Source: Hydractinia symbiolongicarpus (lineage: Eukaryota > Cnidaria > Hydrozoa > Anthoathecata > Hydractiniidae). Taken from it: DNA of 64,000 bases. Below, piece after piece: positions 1-10,997 of the stretch. Under the pieces are notes generated by a model. That model did not search any database. It was not told the DNA's origin and saw only the letters and a list, made by a program, of their open reading frames with translations. The DNA is taken from the NCBI RefSeq assembly GCF_029227915.1, contig NC_079879.1, positions 3,844,001 through 3,908,000 of the forward strand. The letters are read 5' to 3'. A program made the position numbers and the translations under genes. How positions within the stretch are numbered: the stretch's first letter is position 1; the number at the start of each line of letters is the position of its first letter.

Positions 1-2950
1 TAGACTAGAGCTAGAAAGCTAGCTATGCTAGCTTTTGTGCACAGGGTGTAGTAAAAAACACAAAGTAGGTTTGCTTGAAGACATGTTTAGCAGCTATCTA
101 GCTAGCTCAAGTACAACACAAGGTACATACAGGTATACATAACTATTCCCATATCTCCCGAACAGACCTTCTTTTACACTCTAGCTAATATTCTTTCTAA
201 AGGAGGCAGAACACATAAACTAAAAAATAAAATCATATGCTGTTGATTTGGTTGAAAAAGGGTAAAAAACTGGTTTAAGAAGTTCATAACACTTGATTAA
301 CTAAATAGTTATACGCTTAATTAATCTGTACGTACCTTCTAATTAGTCTGTTTTGCCTAATTGTTACAGATTAAATTAAAATCGGTTACAGATTAAATAA
401 CAATTTTCTCTGACTGCATGAAATGCAAAATCTTATGTTTTATGTCTTTTAATCTCTTAGTAAAGCAACAAACATAAAATTATTATTTTAAAATTATATA
501 GACCGCAGTGGCCATTTAGTTATAAATAAGTTTCCAGGGACCCGTTTCGTGAAAACCAAAACTGCAATATGATGAAAAAGAAAGATGAAAAAGAAAGATA
601 TTGAGTTGAAACTTGTTGGAGATCCTTTTAGGCTGGTCTGATGGGATTAGCATAAAAAATAATTCTGTAATAGCTATACTTTTCAAATTTCAGAATTTAG
701 GCATTTCAAGCAGGTTAATAGGATTTTTTTAAAGGCAATTATAAACTTTGACCTAACAATAACCAGCTAGGTAAAAAATTTGGACAATACGATTTTATTT
801 AGGTGTATATGTACGTTACGACAATAACAAACAAAATGAGCCAGTTATTATATACGTCTAAACGTATATATCTGATCTGTATCTGACACATGGTTACGTT
901 GATGACTCAATACTAGTATAATATTTAGCTACACGCCACCACAATGCCTGCGTAATAAAGCCTCAACTTAGGTTCATGTCAGCAATAAGTGGCCTGCAAG
1001 ACAAAAATGGAATTAGAAAGAATGCATGTTCCTAAAAAACTACTAAAAACCTAAGTAGCTAGGCATCTTCTGTAATTTTAAACCCAAAATCTCTGGGAAT
1101 TCTGTGGCTTGGTAACGCTATAGCTAGCTAAAAGTACTCTAACTTTTAACTATAATATAAAATAAAGATGGCTAAAATCATTTTTAAAAAAATGTTTAGC
1201 TACCTTGGTTTGCACAACCTTTGTAGCTACAAAAGTACGTCTTAGACCTTTGCTAGCTAGCTAGCTATAGATGGCTGAAAACTTTAAAGTAAATATATAT
1301 TCAAAATTTATATGTAGCCAAAAAAAGCGAAAGCAACACTGCAATCATAATTTCTCGTAGCCCAAACTTAAAACAGTTTAGCTAACTTGTTTCTGATTAA
1401 AATAAAATTTAAAAATAAATTATAGCAATACGGTGTTCTCGGCGGTCTGCATGCAATTCTTAACAAAATGACTAATATTTAAATCAATTAAAAATCAGCA
1501 CGAATCGTGCTGATTTTAACCAGCCTGGCCCAGGGTCATTTCTTCGTGCCGTCTCGGATATCAGAAAAGTGAAAAATTGCCCTGAAAACGAGGTTGCTTT
1601 TCAAACAATTAATTCTGATATATATCACAACCAAATCGCGGTATAGGTTACAGGAAATAGCATAGCACAGTTTCTCTGCTACGTAGTGTCATTCGTAAAG
1701 GTGAGCCAATGACATAAATATTTAGGACTTATATACATGGCACTTTGATTACACTTATAAGCGCAAGAAATGTACACATTAAATTTGGTACTTATTACAA
1801 AAATACCACTGGGTTTGTTTACAAAAGAAAATAGCTTAGGCGTTGTTTGATATTGTTCTTATATTACTTAATACTCAGTAAAATAGGTAAAGTTTGAATG
1901 TTGAACTTTTTCGCTATAGCTAGCTAGACTAAGTATGAAAGGGCAAGGCTGAGTTTTTTACCTAGGTTAGAAGTCACAACTTGAGAGGAATTTGGTGTCA
2001 GTGGTATGAAAAACTATGCTAAAACTAAGTAAAAGTTCTATTACTTTAGTAAAAATTCAAATAATGACTTGAAACTTGGTATTACATGTTTTTAGACCAG
2101 TTTGATGAAATGAACCCAAAAACGCTTTTACCACTATCATAGTTTCTGAGTTCCTGAATTTAGCCATTTTTGGAGACGCCAATAAACTGTTTTTTACAGC
2201 ATATCAATTTTGACAAGCCATGTGTACAGAACACATTCAAAGTGATTCTCAGGATTCAAAATAATTCAAACAGAAAAATTGTGTCCCAGGTTTAGGACCA
2301 AATACCTTATCCAGCTCAGAGAAAGTGGAAATGCTCTTCTAAAGCACAGTGCCAAATACATCATAATCTAAATTTTATGCTGTATAAATACAAAGTGGTT
2401 AGAAATTTATTCTTTTGTCCACTTGGATCTGACAACGTTTACTTGCTCAGCCTAGTGCCAATCACAATTAATTTTTGAATAAGCACGGGAACTTATTCTA
2501 CAAAATGAGAAATCCTGAACAACTGTATTTGCTTTGGAATAGTAACAATAGGCTTCATTATAATTCATTATAGTTCAATTAATTCCCACAGTCGATCGCT
2601 TCACTGTTAAAAGCGATACAACTTAGTAATATCGGAAGAAAATCACTAAATAATATGAATGAATGATATCTCGTCGGTACGTGTTAATAGAATTACTTAT
2701 CTATAATGTGTTTGAGGTCGGACGTGTTTTTTACAAGAGCTGGATTTACTTGTGTTCTTTGATACGATATTACTTATTTAATCACTCACGAACTTGCAGC
2801 TATTAATATTGATTTAGTTGGTATTTGATATTATTATTCAGTGGGTTTATGATCGTTGGTTGTCTACAGAATTACAGTTTTTGACTCATGGAAAGTAAAA
2901 TAACGTAAACGAAAAAGTTTGTCATAATTTTCTTCACGCAACAAATCATC
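1..2950. other. Gene-free AT-rich stretch
   Basis: No open frame with recognisable protein similarity is visible on either strand. The stretch contains scattered GCTAGCTA words (around 20-34, 100-110, 1256-1267 and 1915-1925) and one perfect short palindrome, listed separately. The 5' untranslated part of the retrotransposon that follows may begin somewhere in the last few hundred bases, but no boundary or target-site duplication could be seen. Confidence 0.5.
1491..1517. repeat. Perfect 13-bp-arm inverted repeat
   Basis: Arms 1491-1503 and 1505-1517 (AAAATCAGCACGA and its exact complement) flank a single central A. The poly-T end of the right arm resembles a hairpin followed by T residues, but no transcript is evident here. 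It could be a transposon scar or a small regulatory palindrome. Confidence 0.6.
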
Positions 2951-2954
2951 TACG

Positions 2955-5900
2955 ATGGAGTTCAAGTGTTTTCAGATTATTTTAGTTGGGTGGGTCAGAT
3001 TTTGCTATCACTGATCAACAGCATACTATATCGCAAACCCCTAATGGCGGAAAAGTGAAAAGATGTAAATCTCGTGTATTGTATTATGCTAACCATTGTG
3101 CCACGCAACAACTTGTAATGAGTGGCGATGTTGAAAGCAATCCTGGTCCCGCACTCCAACGCGGATTGAAAGCTCCATCTTGTTCAATCTGTGAGAAATG
3201 TGTTAAATGCAATCAAAGACGATTCATTTGTGATACATGCTGGGAAACCACTCACGCTGCTTGTTTGAACCAATCAAATTTAGTACTCAATGGTAGAATT
3301 CCGAAATATTGGACCTGTTCAGATTGCCATTTTACTGTGCTTCCCTTTTCGAATGTACGTGATGTTTGCGCATTGTACTCATCTATTCTGAGTGATGGTG
3401 GTGAATACGAGGAATTAATAACCATACCAAGCAATCCAAAACATACGAAAATTTGCCATCTAAATACGCAATCCTTACCGAGCACATTTGACGAGTTCTC
3501 ATACATGCTCGAATGTCATAAATTTGACATAATCACGTTGTCCGAGACATGGTTAAAAAATAATCAGGTATTGATTGATTATGTAAACATTCCAGGATAC
3601 CAATTTGAATATAAAAACAGAACTGATAAACGAGGAGGTGGTGTTGGAATGTACATCAAGGACGAACTTATTTACAAAACTAGAGACGACATAACCAAAC
3701 TCGACAATTCTATCGAACATGTCTGGATCGAAGTGAAAGGTAGAAATAAAAATTACTCATATCTAGTTGGAACATTTTATCAGCCATCTTCTATAGAAAG
3801 AGAAAAAAAAGATTGGCTAGAACGATTTGATATTCTTTTGCGTCACATCACCGCAAAATGGGACGGTATTATCATAATTACAGGTGACTTCAATATCGAC
3901 TTATTACAAGGTGATAAATCCACAATCGAATTATATCAAGATACACTTATGACTTATGACCTAAAACAACATATTACAAAACCAACCCGAAAATCGACAT
4001 TCCTTATTGATCATGTTATTAGCAATATACCGGAAAAGGTAGTTAGTGAGAACGTTTTATTGTGCGATGAAATTTCTGACCATGATGCCCCGCATATCGT
4101 TATGAATATCAAAAAGGATAAATTCGAAAAACGATACAAATTTATACGTGACGAGAAGCAGTTGAACATCGATGAATATATTAGTGATATCGAGAAGATT
4201 CCTTTTTCCTTGATAGATACTTTTGATGATCCGGAAGATCAACTGTATGTTATGAATGAACTCATACTGTCCTGCATTAATAGCCATGCTCCTTTGAAAA
4301 GGTGTAAATTTACACGACCACCAGCTCCCTGGATGAAGGACCCATCCATTGTATCGTCGAAACTGAAACTTGATGAACTTCGTAGTGAATTAAAATCTTG
4401 TGATGACAGAGAGGCTAAACATGAGTATATTGAAACGAGAAATAAATTGAAGAAGGCTATCAAACACTCTAGAAGAACCTTCTATCAAAAGGCTTTATCA
4501 AGTAACCGTTCAAAGGAAGTATGGAAAACCATAAGAACTATTATTAAACCACAGTTCAAACAAATCAGGCAGAATCCCGATACCATCAATGATTATTTCA
4601 ATTCCATTGCAATAAAGTTAAGCAATACAAATGAGTTAAACATTTCTCCCACCATGAATGATGAGGCTGTACCGGCAATGGATTTATTTGACCTTCGTCA
4701 CGCTACCCAAGAGGATGTTCTCAAACATTTGAATTCATTGAGAAGTGATTGCTCTACTGGTGGTGATAACATACCAGCGAAATTCATAAAACCAGTCGCA
4801 GCCCAATTGTCGCCAGTCCTAACAAAGATTTTGAATAACTGCATCGATGCAAACGTATTTCCAACATGCTGGAAGAAATCACGTATCTGTCCGGTACCTA
4901 AAGTTCCAGGTGCTTCGCAACTAGAAGATTTTCGTCCAATATCAATACTTCCTGTACTGTCGAAAGTATATGAGAAAGTCATTTTATCACAGCTTTGTGA
5001 CTTCATTGATAGATATAACATTTACGCTTCAACTCAATCTGGTTTTCGCAAAGGTCACTCGTGCATCACGATACTCTTAAAATTAAAGGACGACATTTTG
5101 AAGGCTATGCAAAGAGGTGAAGTAACTTTATCAGTGTCAGCAGATTACTCCTAAGCATTTGATACTGTGAAATATGACGTTCTGATTAATAAGTTGAAGA
5201 AACTCCAAATGTCTCCTGCATTCATCAATTTGATCTCTAACTATTTGTCAAATCGCCAGCAGTTTGTGCAAATTGATGACAAAAAATCGGACACCTTGCT
5301 GATCAAATACGGTGTTCCCCAGGGATCTATTCTAGGTCCGATCTTGTTCAACATCTATGTCTCTGACCTATCGTTGAATTCGTCGTGTAATTCTATCCAG
5401 TACGCAGATGACACAAATCTCTACATACACTTCAAACTAAAAGAAATGGATATCGCAACAGCAAAGCTTCAAAGTGACATTAACCAAATAACAACATGGT
5501 CAAAGATAAACAATCTGATGTTTAATTCCATAAAGACAAAATCAATTATGTACTCGACAAGCCAGTTAAGCTGTATAAACAATTTAAACTTCAGTAACTT
5601 ATTCAAATTCCATAGTAATGGTGCTGAGATTGAGCGGGTATCCTCTCTCAAAATACTGGGCATAACATTCGATGAACATATGACGTGGTCTACACATGTG
5701 AATAACATCATTAGATCATCATACGCTACGATTTCGACATTAAAGCGATTGAAACGTTTGGCACCTTTTCACGTGAGAAAGAATCTCGCTGAAGCACTGA
5801 TATTATCAAAGATAGACTACGGAAATCTTGTCTATAATAATATTCCACAATATCAAATGAAAAGGTAACAAAGAGTTCTAAATGTCGCTGCCAGCTTTGT

Positions 5901-6255
5901 TCTTCAGAGATATGCTTCCACTAACGATGTGTTAGTAATACTGAAATGGCTGCCAGTGCAAGAGCGTGTAAATTTATCGATACTAAAACTGGCACACAAG
6001 GTGTTGTATGACGAATGCTCACCTGAATACCTTACACTGAAATGGTACAAAAATGGTCGAAGCCTGCGATCTGATGCAGAAAACAAAAATAAACTACAAA
6101 GCGACACATTCCGAAAAACGTTTATGGATTGCTCATCAGCGTTGTTTAATGATCTTCCTGGCAATATTCGTTCCGTTGTCAACCATAAAGAATTTATCAA
6201 AAAAGTCAAATTATTTTTACACGATAGTGCTTTGTGCAAACTTTTATCCAAATAA
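2955..6255 (+). pseudogene. Non-LTR ORF: 2A-like, zinc finger, EEP endonuclease, RT (broken)
   Basis: From 2986 to 6255 one frame is open except for TAA at 5152-5154 and TAA at 5866-5868. The likely original ATG at 2955 is in another frame, so a 1-nt shift lies near the G-rich bases around 2986. In order the frame shows: a 2A-like motif SGDVESNPGP ending near 3150; a Cys/His finger from about 3180 to 3325 (CSICEKC, CDTC, CSDC); an exonuclease-endonuclease-phosphatase domain from about 3457 (HLNTQS, LSETWL, GDFNID, SDHD); and RT motifs GVPQGSILGP near 5311 and YADD near 5401. The first stop sits where element B has lysine in ADFSKAFDTV. The C-terminal stretch to 6255 resembles the end of element B. 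RT copies the element RNA at a nick made by the endonuclease (family knowledge). Confidence 0.88.
3085..3153 (+). other. 2A-like ribosome-skipping motif, canonical form
   Basis: The encoded QQLVMSGDVESNPGP carries the D-V-E-x-N-P-G-P core known from 2A peptides, where the ribosome skips the final Gly-Pro bond and releases the upstream peptide. It sits just before the zinc finger, so it would detach a short N-terminal leader from the replication protein. Activity is inferred from the motif only. Confidence 0.8.
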
Positions 6256-6570
6256 TGTGAATAACTCTATGCATGTAGGCTACCTATTTCCCCCCATCTT
6301 TTCATTATAGTTCTACCTTTTTTGTGTGTCCTTACATCGGTGCCATCAATTTATTTATTTTTAATTAGTCTCTTCTTTTTTTTTTTTTCTTGTTCAATGT
6401 GTCTACTTACTCTACCGGCACCATTTCGTACTCTGTGAGCCCATTTATTTCATTATGCACTTAGATTCAATATATTTTTTTACTGATCTTATAGATTTTA
6501 TAGATTTTTATAGTTTTTATTTTTTTGTAGGCAGAAGAACCATTTGTAAATTATGGATGCCAAATATATG

Positions 6571-6592
6571 TTTAATAATAATAATAATAATT
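6571..6592 (+). repeat. TAA-repeat tail of element A
   Basis: About six TAA units follow the 3' untranslated region. Element B ends in the same kind of tail at 56111-56137. This supports it as the 3' terminus of the retrotransposon family rather than a chance microsatellite. Confidence 0.75.
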
Positions 6593-6599
6593 TAATTAT

Positions 6600-8430
6600 A
6601 AGTCCTGTGAATGTTGGTTTATGATGAATATATTATACCTTTAATGCTATAAGCGCTCCACTTGATTTGTAACACATTACACTATGTGTGATACAGTTTA
6701 CCCTTTGCGAAATCCTAACCTGGACAGAGGCTTTAGGTCTTCCCGCTCCAAGCGAATATTACTCCTCCTTGCTATACTTTCCCAAATTTTGTTATTTCAT
6801 AAAAGAAACCTAAAAATCTACAAACATTTATTTTTGAAAAGTAGGTTCCCGTTCAATAAAAGAAACCTCAACATTTGAAGAAATTTATTTATTAAATATA
6901 GGTTTCTGCTTGTCGTGACAACATATTTAACCAACATGAAATGCCTTGCATACCTAACTAGCTATATACTCAAGTCTTGACCGTTCATTGTTATGGGAGG
7001 TCCAAATACCTTAAGGGAAGAAATTATTTTCGGAAGAAATTTGTGCGGAATTTTTCTTTGCAGATGAGTGACCGAAAAATGACATATTTTGAGGAATAGA
7101 TTTTTGCGGATAACGATTTTAAAACAGATATTGCGGAATAACTTTTTGCGGATGCAAGAAACATCCGATTTATGGAATATCATCTCTCTATTTTTTTATC
7201 AAAATACCCAAAAAAGATAACTAAGTTGTAACAAATGTAAGATCAAATATTGTCACGTTAACGCTTTACTTCTTCATTTTTCAACCCCACTTTCTATTCT
7301 CGTGTTGTAAAGCTAAAGAGGCCTTTCAATGTAAAGCAAAGTCAATTCGATTCTTTACGCATAAAGTATTTCGAAAAATTTGCGTAATTAATTTTTGCGG
7401 AAAAAAAATTTCAAAAGTTTTGCGGAATTTTTTTTTTGCGGAAGAACAAAATTCTTGACTTCTGCAGAATTATTTTTTGCGGATTTGGGCAAAAAAGGCG
7501 AAAATTAATTCCGCAAAAAAAGTTCGGCACAAATTTACTTCTCACTCTGGGGTATCAAATCCTTGTAAATCCAATGAAAAAAAATTACTTAAGACTTCCT
7601 CTTCTTTCCCTGGCACTACTCATAGCATTTCTTTGAATGTCTTTAGTTCAAAGCCACGATTCCTTAGCTTCCAATCGCGTCTCGTTCACAAGTTTGAGCG
7701 CTAGCCAATATGATGGACAACGTCGACCAGCCCTGGGTAATTTTGAAAAAATGTGTTTCTGCCTTAAAATGTTTTTGCTGATATCAGCATATTTTAGCCC
7801 TCGAGTGTCACACCTTGTATATATAGGAGTTAATTATCTTTAAGGTTTACTCCTGTGATTTCTAAAATGTAATTGATTAATAATTTTTTTTCCTTTACAT
7901 TTTAAGTTTAAAAATTCTTTAAATTTTAAATCATCTAAACTTGTGATTTAAATTTACAATTTGTGGACTAAACAATCACATACAGATCAAAAACAAAAGT
8001 TTATAATTTATTGCCCATTGTGCATTTTCAATAATATTTCCCTGTGTAAGGTGGGGTCTATCACTTGTACAATAAAATTGAACAGATAATAAGTATATCT
8101 CACATGTATATCTTTTATGTGTCACAATTGGAATCAACCTTGTATACTGTACAAAGTTTCTCATAAGTAAGGTCAAAACATTAGTCTTTTTTCTAAAACA
8201 CATTAGAATGGAGGAGGGGCAGCAAAGACAAAACAAAGAAGATAAAAACAAATAGCAGCTGGGGCCAATACTTCCTATTCCCAGCTACCATACTCAAAGA
8301 GGGTACACAAACATGGTACCCCCAGCTGCATACTACATATACAAAAATACCAAATCATATATGTGTTATAACTTCATGTGAGCCATCTCACACTCACACC
8401 TACTTTAAAGGAGGGTTTCACTGATGAGAT
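6600..8430. repeat. Gene-free stretch with scattered TTTGCGGA motifs
   Basis: No recognisable gene. Between about 7010 and 7530 the word TTTGCGGA or GCGGAA, and once its complement TTCCGC, recurs irregularly between T-rich spacers (for example near 7045, 7108, 7137, 7150, 7395, 7422, 7437, 7475 and 7508). Opposite orientations occur at about 7385-7400 and 7500-7520. This suggests a degenerate repetitive or foldback element. The rest is ordinary AT-rich DNA. Confidence 0.45.
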
Positions 8431-10149
8431 CACAGTTTACTGAATGTTTTCAATGATTTAACGAATCCTAATTTTATGGATTTTATAAACGCATTGTTTC
8501 GTGCAATTGTCACATTTAATGGTGAAACACCGGTTACACGAACTTCCGTATTATTTGTCGCTTTTAACGCTATGCCGTTTGCATGCTCCGCAAATTCCTC
8601 GATAGGTACAAAATTTACGTGTGGCGCGTGGTTGTCTACCCAGAGTTGACTAATTAGCTTATCATGGAACCAGCATCCCATAAAACCTGTCAAGAAACAT
8701 CGTTTATTTCACAATTCACTGTGGGTTGTGTTACAATCAACTTTACAAGTTTGTTGGCCATTTTGCTGGGAATTGGGAATTTTGAGACACATAAAAGTTT
8801 TTAAAATGTTTCTCTCTTTCCATTAATTCGAATTCCGTAATGGCACTACTTATAGCTTTGTGGTTATTTTGATCTTGCAATTCACACTCTTTGGAACAAT
8901 ACAACCTGCAACGACAATTTGAACATCTATATTTTACATTCTTTTTACAAACACAACAATTTTTGGAGGTCTTTACAAATTCAGCTCCTTGCCTCCTGGC
9001 TGAAGCATTACCTAGTTTTTTTCTTTCCATTTGTTTTGTAGGCAAAAGTATTTACAGTGTTCAATTGAACCACACAAGAAACAATGGCTACAACGTACAG
9101 ATGAATTATTTTCACGACAAGTTTTACACTGGTACCTTGGACAAAATTGTTGATTTTGGAAATTTGAAACAGTATCTCTTAATTTTTCGACTTCATTGTT
9201 TACAAGCGAGAGTTTTCCCAGTTGTGCTTTGATGTCTGGTGTTGGATGAATCATTGGATATGTCGGCGATTTGAATTTTTCGTTTGGTGGATGTGTTTCT
9301 AGATGTTTAGTTTCCTCAGAAACTATTTGATTTATTTTTTGTAAATTATCCTCATCCGTTACTACTGGTACTGTCTTAATGGCGGTTTCAGTTCGAGTCT
9401 TACATAATCATTTCTAAGACCTGTCAATATGGTATGCAAAAGTAGGTTCATAACCATTGACTCTTCTAATGAACAATCTTCCTCTTGCGAAATTAAAATG
9501 ACTTTTTGTCGTAAGCTCGTTAAACGCATAACAAATTCAGGTGCACTTTCATTAAGGTTTTGTGATGCATTGGTCAATTCAGAAAATAGGGTTGCTGCAT
9601 TTTTTTCCTTGAAGTGACTACGCAAATATTTTAACAGCTGTTTTACTGATAAAAAGGTTCTACCCTCTAAATAGGTTCTTAGTGGCTTTCCAGGATTTAT
9701 AGCTTTGATAACGCCACTGATAATTTCAGTTTTTGAAAGTCCCTGTTTATCTGCACTATTAATTTGATAAGACAAATTCAAAAAAGTCAAACGGTCCTTT
9801 TGTCCTGGTGTTCCTATTGATCCCCTGATTTTAAAATATCTTATTTTAAGCACAGGATATCATCTTCAAAAGTTAAACGTTCTTTTTTTGTAAGATTAAA
9901 GTTTGGAGAGTGGTGATTTGGAAATGATGTGGATGTAGCAAACGTTGTAAAAGGATTGTGTTGATTAATTTTGAAAGTAATTTCATTAGGTAGGTTTGAA
10001 GGTTTTAAAACATTGGTTGCACAAAATGTCTCCTGGGTTGGAAGGTTTGGATTTAGTAGTCGTGATATGGAGTTGTGTAAGTTTTTGAAAATCTTAGATG
10101 CTTTAACCGGGTTGGATTCAAGTTCTTCAGAATTTAAGTATCTCAGCAC
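8430..10149 (-). pseudogene. Retrotransposon gag-protease region with MYND-like finger (decayed)
   Basis: Read on the minus strand from 10149, broken open segments follow in order. 10149-9841 and 9853-9362 encode a gag-like protein, including TYLEGRTFLSVKQLLKYLRS. 9254-9012 has a Cys-rich segment (CKTCRENN, CSHCFLC). 9045-8743 has a MYND-type pattern (CCVCKKNVKYRCSNCRCRLY then CSKEC) whose usual last Cys is not seen after the His. 8693-8430 resembles a retroelement aspartic protease, but the expected catalytic Asp region reads LTGFMG. Several frameshifts separate the parts. No RT or integrase is adjacent. The superfamily is uncertain, with Ty3/gypsy-like possible. Assignment as retroelement gag-protease is inference from order and motif style. 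Confidence 0.6.
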
Positions 10150-10274
10150 AAGTCTTAGGACAAAAGTACAATTCCCTCACTTTTCATTGGGTACCTGGAT
10201 GTCCAATCTCAAGGCTACATGTATGAGGTCTTCCAAGGCAAGTACAGAGCACATTCCCATCAATTCACTCAGGA

Positions 10275-10707
10275 TAGTATATATAGTATATATAGTATAT
10301 ATAGTATATATAGTATATATAGTATATATAGTATATATAGTATATATAGTATATATAGTATATATAGTATATATAGTATATATAGTATATATAGTATATA
10401 TAGTATATATAGTATATATAGTATATATAGTATATATAGTATATATAGTATATATAGTATATATAGTATATATAGTATATATAGTATATATAGTATATAT
10501 AGTATATATAGTATATATAGTATATATAGTATATATAGTATATATAGTATATATAGTATATATAGTATATATAGTATATATAGTATATATAGTATATATA
10601 GTATATATAGTATATATAGTATATATAGTATATATAGTATATATAGTATATATAGTATATATAGTATATATAGTATATATAGTATATATAGTATATATAG
10701 TATATAT
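10275..10707. repeat. Pure 9-bp microsatellite (AGTATATAT)n
   Basis: About 48 uninterrupted copies of AGTATATAT span 433 bp. They are followed by an imperfect palindromic edge (ATGCTATATATACTATATAT). Because the unit is a multiple of three, all frames stay open and give false ORFs of VYI or IYS repeats. The absence of internal variants implies recent expansion or active homogenisation. Confidence 0.95.
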
Positions 10708-10997
10708 GCTATATATACTATATATTACTATATATAATCAATCATCCTATTTAAGGAATTTTTTTAAACAATAAATTAAGCCGTAAACAACAAACTAAGT
10801 AAATAAATAAATAAAAATACAAATATTATGTTTTTGTGATGCTAATTATTTTACTGCTGTAGAATGAAAAGAACTGCTGTAAAGTGTAATAAAACACAGT
10901 AACAAAATACTAAAAAAAAAAGCTCACCTAACCAAATATTAGCTTAAACATACGTACAACAACAAAATAAATTAACTAAAGTAGGAAGTATAGAGTT

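Larger units (their letters stand above)
2955..6592 (+). mobile_element. APE-type non-LTR retrotransposon (element A)
   Basis: This is a nearly full-length LINE-type element. It runs from a candidate start codon at 2955 through zinc finger, apurinic-like endonuclease, reverse transcriptase and C-terminal region to a short TAA-repeat tail at 6571-6592. A simple-repeat 3' tail instead of poly-A is known for CR1/L2-like clades, and the gene order fits that group. The 5' end and target-site duplication were not found. Its proteins are clearly related to element B at 46846-56137 but diverged enough to be a separate family. It is inactive by visible breaks: an N-terminal frameshift and two in-frame TAA codons. 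Confidence 0.85.

Noticed and set aside
5152-5868. Reassigned TAA stop codons in element A (alternative code)
   Set aside because: ISCU, dispanin, element B and the Ty3/gypsy ORF use the standard code, and ISCU and dispanin end normally; ordinary decay explains the two stops.
10275-10707. CRISPR-like array
   Set aside because: Units are 9 bp without spacers, in a eukaryotic locus.
9971-10774. ORFs of 267 and 172 residues made of VYI or IYS repeats
   Set aside because: They are by-products of the 9-bp microsatellite, whose unit length keeps all frames open.
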